Shown here in pieces: positions 29,246-37,787 of a stretch of 64,000 nucleotides of DNA. Below the pieces are notes generated by a model. That model was not told the origin of the DNA, searched no databases, and saw only the letters and a program-made list of their open reading frames with translations. The stretch comes from Geodermatophilus ruber (lineage in GTDB: Bacteria > Actinomycetota > Actinomycetes > Mycobacteriales > Geodermatophilaceae): contig NZ_FOSW01000020.1 of the NCBI RefSeq assembly GCF_900114385.1, positions 1-64,000 of the forward strand, written 5' to 3'. A program made the translations under genes and the position numbers. Position 1 is the first letter of the stretch; the number at the start of each line of letters is the position of its first letter.

Positions 29246-31918
29246 TCAACTGTCCCGCATCGCGGCCACGCCGATCCGGCGCACGGACATCAGGACCGCG
29301 GCGCAGGCGACCACGATCCCGCCCACCACGGCGGCGCTCAGCAGGCCGAGGTAGCCCCACGGCACGGCGGGCGAGCTCGGTGGCGGGTCGAACACGCCGG
29401 ACAGGACGGTGACGAGCACCCGAGCCACGGTGGCTCCGAGCGTGGACCCGAGGACGAGGCCGAGGACGAGGACGACTGCGGCTTCCGCCACGACGAAGAC
29501 CGCGGCCTGCCGGCCGTCGGCGCCCAGCGCGCGCAGCACGGCGAACGTGCGGCGCCGCTCGGTCAGCCCGAGGGCGAGCACCAGGCCGCCGGCGGCCACC
29601 CCGAACGCGATGGCGAAGCCGAGCTCCAGGCGGGTCAAGCCGTGCAGGTCGACCGAGGTGAGGCTCGACCCGATGGTCGCCACCGTGGCGGACAGGGGGT
29701 GCACCGTGGCGCCGGGGCCGGCCGCGGCGGCGACCGCGGCGGTCAGCGCGCGGTCCTCCCGGCCGCCCGTGTCGAGCAGGAAGGAGCCGACCGTGTCGTC
29801 CCCGGTCACACCGGCCAGGTGGTCGGCGTTGGCGACCAGGAAGCTGTCCCGGGGTGCGGTGGGGAACTCGTTGACCACGCCGACGTAGTGGAAGGTCGCG
29901 GTGACCGGACCGCCGCCGGCGGTGCTCTGCACCCGCAGTTGCAGCGTGTCGCCCGGGTGCAACTGGTAGTCGGTCACCGTCTCGGCGGAGACCAGCACCC
30001 CGTCCGGGGTCGCCGCGAGCCGGGCCATGAGCTGGGCCGCCGTCCCCCCGGTGAACCAGCTGTCCTGCAACGAGGTGGCCGCGGCGACGGTGGCCGGCCG
30101 CACGCCGTAGAGGTCCTGCAGGTCGGAGCCGACGTAGGCGTATCGGTGCTGCAGCGGCTCGGCGGACCGCACGCCGGGCACCGCCGCCAGCGCGCCGCCG
30201 GCGGCGGGGGGTACCCGCGCCCCCGGCGACTCGGTGACCGTCACGTCGGCACCGTTGGTCAGCCGTGCGTCCACCAGGGCCTGCTGCTGGTAGGTCGCGT
30301 TGAACACCGCCGTCGAGACGGCGAACGCGATCGCCAGGGCCAGCACCACGGCGGCCCGGGTGACCAGGGCCCGTGAGCGGCTGAGCCCGGCGGCGACCAC
30401 GCCGGCGAGCGGGCCGGCCATCGGCCGCACCACCGCCGCCAGCGGGCCCCGGCCCCGGCGGAGCAGCAGGTCGCCCAGCCGCCAGCACAGCAGCCCGCCG
30501 CCGATCCACAGCAGTGCCGGCCCCAGAAAAGCCCAGTAGTCCACCGAGATGGCCGCGACCCCCTCGGGTGCCAGCACGAGCGCGTACCCGACCCGGCTGG
30601 TGGCGCGGATGACCAGCACGGCCACCGCCAGGGCGAGCAGGTCCAACCCCAGCCGTGTCCAGCGCGGCCGGCCCGGCCGCGGCAGGGCGACCGCCGCGGT
30701 CACCCTGGTGCTGCGCCAGTCCCGTTCGGCCGGAAGGAGCACCGTCACCGCGGCGACGACCAGCCCCGCGGCGGCGGCCAGACCGGCCCAGCCGAGCGCC
30801 GTGCCCGACCTGGCCCCGAGTGCGGCCGGGCCGAAGGCGACCCGCCCGAGCAGTGCGGCGAGGCCGAGCCCCGCCGCGGCGCCGGTGACACCCACCAGCG
30901 CCGCCTCGCCGAGCGCCAGGACGAGGACCTGCCGGTGGGTGGCGCCCCAGGTGCGCAGCAGCGCCTGCTCCCGCTGACGGCGCTGCCGGCCGACCCCGGC
31001 GACCGCCGCCGTGAGCAGGCCGGCGAGGACCGCCCCGGGCAGGCCCAGGAACAGGAAGAGCACCTGGGCGTAGAGCGCGTCCTCGCGGGCCGCGTCCAGC
31101 GTCGCCGCGAGGTTGTCACCGACCCGTCCGGTACCGGCCAGGGCGAGCTCGGCGTGGCGGGCGGCACCGCCCTCGGCGACGAACGCCGCCGCCGGATCCG
31201 GCGGCAGCGTGATGTCGCGGGCCGCGTGCACCTGGCTGCTGAGCAGGTCCGGGCGGCCGGCTGCCAGCGGGTCGAACGTCTGCCGCCACACGGCGTCCGG
31301 CAGCAGCACGACGTTGTCCGGCGGCGCCGCGGCCTGAGCCGACGGCGGTGCGCCGACCACCTGGAAGAGGGCGTCGGCCTGCGGCAGGTCCACCACGCCC
31401 TGGACGGTGACCGTCGCGTCCGGCAGTCCCGGCCGGGCCACCGCGACGACGTCGCCCAGGCCGACGTGCAGGTTGGCGGCGGTCTGCTGCGCCAGCAGGA
31501 CCCCGGTGTCGCTGCCGGCCAGGGTTCGCAGCTGTCCCGGGAAGTCGGCGCGGTAGGTCGGCGGCAGGCCGAGCACCTCGGCGGCGCCGGTCGTCTGCAC
31601 GGTCGTCCCGCCGTCGGCAGCCGCGGTCGTCGCCGCCAGCCCGGGCACGGACGCGAACCCGACGATGTCGGTGGACCGGGTGCCCGGCTGCGCGGCCAGA
31701 GTGTCGGCGACCCGCGCCGGGTCGGCGCCCGCAGCGACCTGCGCCTGCCAGTCGACGGCGACGCGGGTCACCGCCCGCTCGGTCATCGTCGCCTGGCTGG
31801 CGGAGAGGAACGCCCCGATGCCGGCGAGCAGCGCGACCGCCGTCACCACACCGGCCGTCACCGCGGTGAGCCGTGCCGCCCGGCGGCGGACGAGGGCGGA
31901 GATCCAGCGGAGGATCAT
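29246..31918 (-). CDS. FtsX/MacB-type ABC transporter permease
   Basis: The 890-residue permease has an N-terminal transmembrane helix, a large extracytoplasmic domain, three central helices (LFLFLGLPGAVLAGLLTAAVAG onward), a second half starting with another helix and periplasmic domain, and three final helices (RLELGFAIAFGVAAGGLVLALG). This duplicated FtsX layout is typical of actinobacterial exporters that remove lipoproteins, peptides or antibiotics from the membrane. The substrate is unknown. ATG 31918 overlaps the stop of the ATPase gene upstream (ATGA). Confidence 0.9.
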   Translation of the reverse strand: MILRWISALVRRRAARLTAVTAGVVTAVALLAGIGAFLSASQATMTERAVTRVAVDWQAQVAAGADPARVADTLAAQPGTRSTDIVGFASVPGLAATTAAADGGTTVQTTGAAEVLGLPPTYRADFPGQLRTLAGSDTGVLLAQQTAANLHVGLGDVVAVARPGLPDATVTVQGVVDLPQADALFQVVGAPPSAQAAAPPDNVVLLPDAVWRQTFDPLAAGRPDLLSSQVHAARDITLPPDPAAAFVAEGGAARHAELALAGTGRVGDNLAATLDAAREDALYAQVLFLFLGLPGAVLAGLLTAAVAGVGRQRRQREQALLRTWGATHRQVLVLALGEAALVGVTGAAAGLGLAALLGRVAFGPAALGARSGTALGWAGLAAAAGLVVAAVTVLLPAERDWRSTRVTAAVALPRPGRPRWTRLGLDLLALAVAVLVIRATSRVGYALVLAPEGVAAISVDYWAFLGPALLWIGGGLLCWRLGDLLLRRGRGPLAAVVRPMAGPLAGVVAAGLSRSRALVTRAAVVLALAIAFAVSTAVFNATYQQQALVDARLTNGADVTVTESPGARVPPAAGGALAAVPGVRSAEPLQHRYAYVGSDLQDLYGVRPATVAAATSLQDSWFTGGTAAQLMARLAATPDGVLVSAETVTDYQLHPGDTLQLRVQSTAGGGPVTATFHYVGVVNEFPTAPRDSFLVANADHLAGVTGDDTVGSFLLDTGGREDRALTAAVAAAAGPGATVHPLSATVATIGSSLTSVDLHGLTRLELGFAIAFGVAAGGLVLALGLTERRRTFAVLRALGADGRQAAVFVVAEAAVVLVLGLVLGSTLGATVARVLVTVLSGVFDPPPSSPAVPWGYLGLLSAAVVGGIVVACAAVLMSVRRIGVAAMRDS

Positions 31919-32601
31919 CGCCGTACCCCGCTGGGCACCGGGACGGTCAGCCGGCCGTCGGCCATCGGCCACCGCTCGGCCAGCCGGTCGGCCACCGCGG
32001 GGTCGTGGGTGCTGACGACCAGCGCCGCCCCCAGCACGTCCACCGTTTCCAGCAGCACGTCGAGCACGTGCCCGGCGGTGCGACGGTCCAGCTGGCCGGT
32101 GGGCTCGTCGGCCAGCACCAGGGCCGGCTCCGCCGCCAGCACCCGGGCCAACGCGACCCGCTGGGCCTGTCCGCCGGAGAGCTCCTCCGGTGCGGCGCCC
32201 GCCAGGTCGGCCAGCTCCAACCGCTCGAGCGCGGCCAGCGCGCGGGGGTGCGCCTCCTCCGGCTCGACCCCGGAGAGCAGCAGCGGGACGGCGACGTTGT
32301 CGGCGACGTCGAGCATCGGCAGCAGGCTGGGCGCCTGGAACACGACGCCGACGCCGTCCGGCCGGCCGCCGCGCAGACCCAGCCCGGGCCAGGTGATGCA
32401 CCCGGACGACGGGGGCTCCAGCCCGGCCAGCACGTGCAGCAGCGTGGACTTGCCCGAGCCGGACTCCCCGGTGACCGCCACCCGCTGTCCGTGGACCACC
32501 CGGCAGCTGACCCCCCGCAGGGCCACGACCTCTGTGGGGCCGCGCCCATAGGTGCGAGTCACGTCGTTGCACTCGGCCAGCGCCGCTCCGGTCGAGCTCA
32601 T
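31915..32601 (-). CDS. ABC transporter ATP-binding protein (first of two)
   Basis: The 228-residue ATPase has Walker A GESGSGKST, Q-loop VVFQAPSLLPMLD, signature LSGGQAQRVALARVLA and Walker B LVLADEPTGQLD, the LolD/MacB-type pattern. ATG 32601 is chosen over 32625 because it overlaps the previous gene's stop as ATGA. It is coupled to the permease downstream and is the likely energising subunit. Confidence 0.93.
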   Translation of the reverse strand: MSSTGAALAECNDVTRTYGRGPTEVVALRGVSCRVVHGQRVAVTGESGSGKSTLLHVLAGLEPPSSGCITWPGLGLRGGRPDGVGVVFQAPSLLPMLDVADNVAVPLLLSGVEPEEAHPRALAALERLELADLAGAAPEELSGGQAQRVALARVLAAEPALVLADEPTGQLDRRTAGHVLDVLLETVDVLGAALVVSTHDPAVADRLAERWPMADGRLTVPVPSGVRR

Positions 32602-33293
32602 GCCGCGCCCCGTTCCCCGGCCCACCGGCCGTCGGTCAGTCGCAGCACCCGGTCGGCCGCGGCCGCCACCTCGGCGCTGTGGCTGGCCACCACCACCGCC
32701 GCGCCGTCGGCCGCGACCTCGCGCAGCAGACCCAGCACCCGGCGCTCGTTCACCAGGTCGAGCTCCCCGGTCGGCTCGTCGGCGATCAGCACCGTCGGGT
32801 CTCCGGCCAGCGCGACGGCCAGCCCGGCCCGGGCGAGCTCACCGCCGGACAACTCGGCGGGCAGGGCGTGCGCGCGAGCGGAGAGCGCGACCAGCGCCAG
32901 CAGGTCCGCCACGGCCCGGCGGGGTCGTACCGACCGGCCGCGCAACGCCTGCACCAGCGCCACGTTGCCCCGCACGTCGAGGTGTCCGACCAGGTTGCCC
33001 GACTGCCGGAGCACCCCGACCAGCCGGCGCCGCAGCAGCGTCCGGCGGGCCTCCGGGCGGTGGCTCATCCGCTCCCCGGCGAGCGTCACGTGGCCGCCGT
33101 CGGGCTCGTCCAGCCCGGCGAGGAGCGCGAGCAGCGTCGACTTGCCGGAACCCGAGGGACCGGCGACCACGACCAGCTCGCCGGCGGCGACGGTCAGCGA
33201 GACACCGCGCAGGGCGAGCGTCTCCTCGTCCCCGGCCCGGTAGAAGCGGTAGAGGTCGTGCGCCACCACCGCCGGTTGCCGCAGCGTGGTCAT
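32598..33293 (-). CDS. ABC transporter ATP-binding protein (second of two)
   Basis: The 231-residue ATPase has Walker [10 protein letters not shown], signature LSGGELARAGLAVALA and Walker B VLIADEPTGELD. The signature tail lacks the usual QQRVAIARA sequence, so it is diverged from its neighbour. ATG 33293 is favoured over the in-frame 33332 because it follows the lipoprotein stop by 2 nt. With a single double-length permease, the two ATPases may form a heterodimer, each serving one permease half. Confidence 0.92.
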   Translation of the reverse strand: MTTLRQPAVVAHDLYRFYRAGDEETLALRGVSLTVAAGELVVVAGPSGSGKSTLLALLAGLDEPDGGHVTLAGERMSHRPEARRTLLRRRLVGVLRQSGNLVGHLDVRGNVALVQALRGRSVRPRRAVADLLALVALSARAHALPAELSGGELARAGLAVALAGDPTVLIADEPTGELDLVNERRVLGLLREVAADGAAVVVASHSAEVAAAADRVLRLTDGRWAGERGAA

Positions 33294-33295
33294 CG

Positions 33296-33889
33296 TCAGG
33301 TCCAGGCGAACGACTGGCTGATCTGCCGCCACGGGTCCACGTTGTCCGCGCCCTTCGGCCCGCTCAGTGTCAGCAGCACTTCCGTGCCGTCGCGCCAGAA
33401 CACGAACGTCTCGACGTCGTCCCGCACCGTCCGGCCGGTGACCGGGTCCGGCGCCGAGTCCGCCGACCAGGTGGCGTGCAGCGCCGGACCGGACGGCAGC
33501 GCCGCCGCCGTGACGTCGCCGACCGCGACGCCGGCGAGGCCATCGGCGACGACGGTCAGCTCATCGGTCCGCACCGAGTCCGGCGTGGGCTGCGGCCGGC
33601 CGGTCAGCTCCTGCACGGTGACCGTGTTGAGCTTGTCGGTGAAGGACACCCCGTCCGGCAGATCGGTGCGGGCCCACCCCTCGGGCACCTGCACCGAGAA
33701 CCGGCCGTCCGGGGAGGGGTGGACGACGTAGACCTGGTTGTCCGGGATGTCGCCGAGCGGGTTGGACTCACTGGCGGATGCCGGGCCGCCGGCCGCCCCG
33801 GGGGCCCCCGGTGCGCCCGGGCCGCAGCCGGCGACGAGCAGCGTCGCCACGGTCACCGGGACGGCGATCCACGATCGCGTGTGCGTCAT
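33296..33889 (-). CDS. Putative lipoprotein of the ABC exporter operon
   Basis: The 197-residue protein has a lipoprotein signal (VPVTVATLLVAGC) and a Gly/Pro/Ala linker, then a compact domain beginning VYVVHPSPDGRFSVQVPEGWARTD and ending ISQSFAWT. This PsbP/Mog1-like layout (SVxxPxGW...FxxS) is common among actinobacterial secreted lipoproteins, but no function is assigned. As first gene of the operon with two ATPases and a permease, it may be an extracytoplasmic substrate-handling or sensing component. Confidence 0.75.
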   Translation of the reverse strand: MTHTRSWIAVPVTVATLLVAGCGPGAPGAPGAAGGPASASESNPLGDIPDNQVYVVHPSPDGRFSVQVPEGWARTDLPDGVSFTDKLNTVTVQELTGRPQPTPDSVRTDELTVVADGLAGVAVGDVTAAALPSGPALHATWSADSAPDPVTGRTVRDDVETFVFWRDGTEVLLTLSGPKGADNVDPWRQISQSFAWT

Positions 33890-34032
33890 GGGGCCAGGCT
33901 CGTCGTCGGGCGCTGAGAAACGGCTGAGGAACTGCGGGGCCGGTCAGCCCGCCCGGCGGCTCCGCCGGGCCTCGCGCGCCACCGGGACCAGCCGGTCTCA
34001 GCGTCGGCACAGCAGCCGGCGCGCACGGTGGT

Positions 34033-34060
34033 CGCACGGGTGCCGCCCGGCACCCGTGCG
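34033..34060 (+). promoter_or_regulatory. Perfect 12-bp hairpin abutting a ribosome binding site
   Basis: Arms CGCACGGGTGCC (34033-34044) and GGCACCCGTGCG (34049-34060) pair perfectly with a 4-nt loop. The GAGGAGGAGA ribosome site of the PepSY gene begins at the next base, 34061. It could be a DNA operator for the divergent promoters or a 5'-UTR structure that stabilises the mRNA or limits ribosome access. Confidence 0.55.
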
Positions 34061-34073
34061 GAGGAGGAGACCG

Positions 34074-34568
34074 ATGAATCTGCGTGGACGCAAGGCGAAG
34101 CTGGCTGCTGCGGGCGTGCTGGCCGCCGCCGTCGGTGGCGGCGCCTCGATCGCCGCGGCCGCGGGCGGCGCCGGGGCACCCCCGCCCGTGGCGGACCAGC
34201 AGCAGGCCGAAGCTGAGCATGCCGACAATCCCGACGGCGGCCCCGGCAGCCAGGAGGAGGACCCGGCCATCACCGGCTCGGTCCCCGCGCCGGCCGAGGC
34301 CGAGCGGCCTGACGGCGAGAAGACCGGACAGAGCGACACCCAGGAGCGGGCAGCCCTGCAGCAGCTGGCCACCGTGACTCAGCGGCAGGCCGAGCAGGCG
34401 GCCCTGGCCGCGGTGCCCGGTACCGTCCAGCAGACCGGCTTGGACGCGGAGAACGGCTACGTCGTCTACAGCGTCGAGGTCCGAAGCGCGGACGGAACGG
34501 TCACCGAGGTGGTGGTCGACGCCGGCACCGGGCAGCCGCTCGCCCAGCAGACCGACGTCGAGGATTGA
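34074..34568 (+). CDS. PepSY-domain exported protein
   Basis: The 164-residue protein has a signal-like N-terminus (RKAKLAAAGVLAAAVGGGASIAAAA), an acidic disordered stretch, and a C-terminal PepSY-type domain: AEQAALAAVPGTVQQTGLDAENGYVVYSVEVR, then VTEVVVDAGTGQPL. PepSY domains are thought to inhibit proteases or bind signal proteins outside the cell. It has a strong GAGGAGGAGA site. It is divergent from the exporter/two-component operon, and in actinobacteria such genes are commonly next to two-component systems, so it is a probable target. Confidence 0.85.
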   Translation: MNLRGRKAKLAAAGVLAAAVGGGASIAAAAGGAGAPPPVADQQQAEAEHADNPDGGPGSQEEDPAITGSVPAPAEAERPDGEKTGQSDTQERAALQQLATVTQRQAEQAALAAVPGTVQQTGLDAENGYVVYSVEVRSADGTVTEVVVDAGTGQPLAQQTDVED

Positions 34569-34989
34569 GTCCTCGCCGGGCACGAGCCCAGCCCCATCGC
34601 CGTCCCCAGGCGTCCCGAGCCTGGCTCGTGCCCGCCTCGGGGTGGCCTCCCGACCACGCAGGGAGCGCGTCGTGACAGCAACACCCGACGACACTGCACG
34701 GGATCGCGGCCTCCCTGTTCGGTGGTAGCGACCCGGCGTGGGCCAGCTTCCGGCGCGTCGGCGTGGAGGGCCAGCTGATCACCGTCGAGCCGGCGGGCCG
34801 CAGCGGTCACCGCTGCGTGCGGGCGTTGTGGGGCCGAAGGCCGCGACCCTGGGCCTGCGCGGTCACGACTTCCGTTCGGGCCGGATGGACGAGGAGCAGC
34901 ATCAGCACCGGCGATCCCTGGTGCACGTCGTGGCACCCTCTCCGTCCTCCGAGCCCATCGGCGCTTCCGCCGTGTTGGGCCCCCGTGAC
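34569..34989. other. Intergenic stretch with no intact gene
   Basis: Apart from the inverted repeat at 34577-34634, no gene with a ribosome site and sensible product is visible. A short plus-strand stretch (about 34690-34830) reads SLFGGSDPAWASFRRVGVEG and further hydrophilic sequence, vaguely like the start of an ISL3-type transposase, but it breaks off and cannot be supported. Confidence 0.3.
34577..34634 (+). terminator. Inverted repeat after the PepSY gene
   Basis: CGGGCACGAGCC (34577-34588) and GGCTCGTGCCCG (34623-34634) are perfect complements around a 34-nt loop. The position 8 nt after the stop suggests a factor-dependent or I-shaped terminator without a T-run. Confidence 0.5.
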
Positions 34990-35619
34990 TCATCTGCGGT
35001 CGCTGGTGCCGGCGCGGCGCTCGGCGCGGGGCCTGCGGATCCGCCAGGCGACGACGGCGACGATCACGATGGCGAGGACGACGACGGCGACGTCGCGGCC
35101 GAAGGTCTTCTCCACCCGCGCGTAGGAGGCGCCGGCGGCGTAGCCGAGCAGGACGACGGTGGCGCCCCAGGTGATCCCGCCGGCGGCGTTCCAGGCCAGG
35201 AACTTCGGATACGGCATCCGGGCGGTGCCGGCGAGGGCGGGCATGACGGCGCGGAAGAACGCGGTCCAGCGGCCGAGGAAGACCGCGGCGCCGCCGCGGC
35301 GGGCGAGGAAGTCCTGGGCGTCAGCGAGCCGCTCGCCGTGTCGGGCGAAGATCCGCCACTCCAGCACCTGCGGGCCGAGATGGCGGCCGATCTCGTAGCC
35401 GACCGTGTCGCCGACGATCGCCGCGACGACGACCACGATGAGCACGCCGGCGAGGGAGACGTGGCCGAGCTTGGCCGCAGCCCCGGCGAGCAGGGCCACC
35501 GTCTCGCCGGGCACGACGAACCCGACGAAGATCGCGTCCTCGGTGAAGACGACCAGGCCGGCGACGAGCAGGACCAGCCAGCCGGGCAGCTCGAGGATGC
35601 GGTGGACCAGGCCGCTCAC
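34990..35619 (-). CDS. DedA-family membrane protein (first copy)
   Basis: The 209-residue protein shows the DedA layout: an early reentrant/TM region with the acidic motif (VFTEDAIFVGFVVPGETVALLAG), GDTVGYEIGRHLG, and the arginine motif GRWTAFFRAVMPALAGTARM, then C-terminal helices. DedA proteins include the undecaprenyl-phosphate flippases that recycle the lipid carrier of wall synthesis. GTG 35619 overlaps the stop of a 49-residue gene upstream (GTGA). The operon starts at a BlaI-type operator. Confidence 0.9.
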   Translation of the reverse strand: MSGLVHRILELPGWLVLLVAGLVVFTEDAIFVGFVVPGETVALLAGAAAKLGHVSLAGVLIVVVVAAIVGDTVGYEIGRHLGPQVLEWRIFARHGERLADAQDFLARRGGAAVFLGRWTAFFRAVMPALAGTARMPYPKFLAWNAAGGITWGATVVLLGYAAGASYARVEKTFGRDVAVVVLAIVIVAVVAWRIRRPRAERRAGTSDRR

Positions 35620-35765
35620 GCCGCGAGCGCCTCCCGCGTCGTCGGCTCCCGCCCGGCCGGAACGGCCGCGGGGGCCCGGAAGGCCTGGCGCAGTCCGGGC
35701 CGGGCCCGTAGCCGGCCGGTGACGGCGGTCAGCAGCGGGTCGTCGAGACGGTGCAGGGTGTTCAT
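35616..35765 (-). CDS. Small protein of 49 residues, coupled to dedA
   Basis: The frame MNTLHRLDDPLLTAVTGRLR continues to a C-terminal TTREALAA. It has a GAGGAGC ribosome site about nine bases before the ATG, and its stop overlaps the dedA GTG by 4 bp, which supports it as a real gene. It has no transmembrane segment and no recognised family. It may be a small regulatory or translational-coupling peptide for DedA. Confidence 0.6.
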   Translation of the reverse strand: MNTLHRLDDPLLTAVTGRLRARPGLRQAFRAPAAVPAGREPTTREALAA

Positions 35766-35812
35766 GTGCGGGGTGCTCCTCGAGAGGGCGGCCGGGCCAC
35801 ACGACAGCGACA

Positions 35813-35832
35813 TACTACGTCAAACTGTAGTA
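35813..35832. promoter_or_regulatory. BlaI-type operator between the small gene/dedA and MFS genes
   Basis: TACTAC-N8-GTAGTA is a perfect dyad of the kind bound by BlaI/MecI repressors. It lies 48 bp from the small-gene ATG and 45 bp from the MFS GTG, so it can control both directions. The same dyad, slightly degenerate, occurs twice in front of the BlaI gene at 39120-39161. Confidence 0.75.
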
Positions 35833-35876
35833 GAAGAGCGGTTGCCGGGTTGGGCGGCCGAGCGGAAGGAGAGCTC

Positions 35877-37154
35877 GTGTCCGAACACGCCGGGGGTGCG
35901 CCGTCGGTGCCGGGGGAGGTGTCCGTCGCGGCCCCCGGGGGTGCGTCGCCGACGGAGCAGCACTGGTCGCCGTGGCGGGCCGTCGTGGGCTTCGGCATCG
36001 TCTCCCTGGCGGCGGACATGGTCTACGAGGGCGCCCGCTCCATCACCGGTCCGCTCCTGGCCTCCCTCGGCGCCTCGGCCCTGCTGGTCGGTCTGGTCAC
36101 CGGCGCCGGCGAGGCGCTGGCCCTGGTGCTGCGGCTGCCGTTCGGCACCCGGGTGGACCGCTCCGGCGGCTACTGGTCGGCGACCGTCGCCGGCTACGCG
36201 CTGACCGCCGTCTGCGTGCCGCTGCTGGCCGTCACCCCGTTCCTCGGCGCCGCCGGGCTGGCGGTGGGGTGCCTGCTGGTGCTGGCTGAGCGGACCGGCA
36301 AGGCGGTGCGCAGCCCGGCCAAGTCCACCCTGCTCGCCCATGCCGCCGGCCCGGTGGGGCTCGGCCGGGGGTTCGGCGTGCACAAGGCGCTGGACCAGGT
36401 CGGGGCGTTTGCCGGTCCGCTGCTCGTGGCGGCGATGGTGGCGGCCACCGGCGCGCTGTGGCCGGCGATGGCCGCCCTCGCCGTGCCGGGGGCGGCGTCG
36501 ATCGCGCTGCTGCTGTGGCTGCGGCGCCGCACGGGAGACCCGCTGCGCGAGCAGGCCCGCGCCGCCGGGCCGCAGCCGCGCACGTCGCTGCTGCGCGCCG
36601 GCCGGGACCTGCCCCGGGCGTTCTGGCTGTTCGCCGCCTCGACCGCGCTGACCACCGCCGGGCTGGTCACCTTCGGGGTGATCGGCTACCACCTGGTGAA
36701 GGCCGACCTGGCCCCGACGGCGGCGGTGCCGGTCGTGTACGCCGCGGCGATGGCCGCCGCGGCCATCGCCGCGCTGATCGTGGGCTGGGTGCACGACCGG
36801 TGGGGCGGCAGGACGATGGTCGTGCTGCCGCTCCTGGTGGCCGCGGTGCCGGCCCTGGCCTTCGCCGGCACCTGGCCGGTCGCGCTCGTCGGCGTGCTGA
36901 TCTGGGGCGCGGCCACCGGCCTGCAGGACTCCACCGTCAAGGCGCTGGTCGCGCAGCTGGTGCCGGCCGGCCGCCGGGCGACCGCCTACGGCATGTTCGC
37001 CGCCGTGCAGGGCGTGGCCGCGGTCGCCGGCGGCGCGCTCGCCGGGGGGCTGTCCGCCCGCTCGGTGCCGGCGCTGGTCGCGATCGTCGCCGCCCTACAG
37101 CTGGCCGCTCTCGTGCTGCTGCTGCGCACGCTGCGCACCCGGCAGGCGGCCTGA
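35877..37154 (+). CDS. Major facilitator superfamily transporter
   Basis: The 425-residue protein has twelve hydrophobic segments and the inter-domain loop pattern of MFS carriers (FGTRVDRSGGYWS after TM2-3, and VGWVHDRWGGRTMVVLPLL in the second half). GTG 35877 has GGAAGGAGA upstream. It is driven from the BlaI-type operator region and its last 60 bp overlap the convergent PAP2 gene. The transported compound cannot be inferred; drug or peptide efflux is possible given the regulator type. Confidence 0.85.
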   Translation: MSEHAGGAPSVPGEVSVAAPGGASPTEQHWSPWRAVVGFGIVSLAADMVYEGARSITGPLLASLGASALLVGLVTGAGEALALVLRLPFGTRVDRSGGYWSATVAGYALTAVCVPLLAVTPFLGAAGLAVGCLLVLAERTGKAVRSPAKSTLLAHAAGPVGLGRGFGVHKALDQVGAFAGPLLVAAMVAATGALWPAMAALAVPGAASIALLLWLRRRTGDPLREQARAAGPQPRTSLLRAGRDLPRAFWLFAASTALTTAGLVTFGVIGYHLVKADLAPTAAVPVVYAAAMAAAAIAALIVGWVHDRWGGRTMVVLPLLVAAVPALAFAGTWPVALVGVLIWGAATGLQDSTVKALVAQLVPAGRRATAYGMFAAVQGVAAVAGGALAGGLSARSVPALVAIVAALQLAALVLLLRTLRTRQAA

Positions 37155-37787
37155 CCGGCGCGGCGCGAGGCGGAGGAGGGCGAGAGCGGCGAGCACGGTC
37201 AGCAGCGTTCCGAGCAGCCAGCCGCCGAGCGCGTCGGTCGGCCAGTGCACGCCCAGGTAGACGCGGGTGAGCCCGACCGCGACCGCCCAGCACGCGGTGA
37301 CAGCGACGCCGGCGACCCGCCACGCCCCGCGCAGCGCGCGGGCCAGGCCCAGGCAGAGCAGCCCGGCGCCGAGGGTGGCGGTGGTGGTGTGCCCCGAGGG
37401 CAGTGCGTACCCGCCGGCCCGCGCCGCCCAGTCCGCCGCCGGCGGCCGGGCCCGGCCGATCCCGGTCACCAGGCCGAGCCGCAGCAGCTGGCCCAGGCCG
37501 AGCGCGGCGGCCCCGGCCAGGGCGCCGACCCACCACGGTCGCGACCGCACAGCCAGCAGCCCGCCGACGACGGCGAGAACCCAGGCCAGCTCCCCGGAGC
37601 TGCCGGTCACCGCGAGCGCCACGGTGGTCAGCGCCGGCGTGCGGTGGGCCAGTGCGGCGGCGTGCAGCGTCAGATCGACCGCCAGCGGCCGCCGGTGGTG
37701 CACCAGCACCCAGCCGATCAGCACGGTCAGCGCCGCGCCCAGGATCCAGGCCGTCCCGGCGAGCCGGCGGACCGGCGTCTCGGTCAC
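37095..37787 (-). CDS. PAP2-superfamily phosphatase
   Basis: The 230-residue membrane protein carries the three catalytic motifs: GIGRARPPAADWA (degenerate KxxxxxxRP), ALPSGHTTTA (PSGH) and GLTRVYLGVHWPTDALGG (SRxxxxxHxxxD, with Thr for Ser). Such enzymes dephosphorylate lipid pyrophosphates such as undecaprenyl pyrophosphate or phosphatidate. GTG 37787 overlaps the M56 peptidase stop (GTGA). The 3' end overlaps the convergent MFS gene. Operon order is blaI - M56 - PAP2. Confidence 0.9.
   Translation of the reverse strand: MTETPVRRLAGTAWILGAALTVLIGWVLVHHRRPLAVDLTLHAAALAHRTPALTTVALAVTGSSGELAWVLAVVGGLLAVRSRPWWVGALAGAAALGLGQLLRLGLVTGIGRARPPAADWAARAGGYALPSGHTTTATLGAGLLCLGLARALRGAWRVAGVAVTACWAVAVGLTRVYLGVHWPTDALGGWLLGTLLTVLAALALLRLAPRRSGRLPGAQRAQQQHESGQL

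Noticed and set aside
34690-34830. Possible ISL3 transposase N-terminus
   Set aside because: Only a vague resemblance over about 40 codons; no CxxC zinc motif in frame, no terminal inverted repeats, no catalytic residues.
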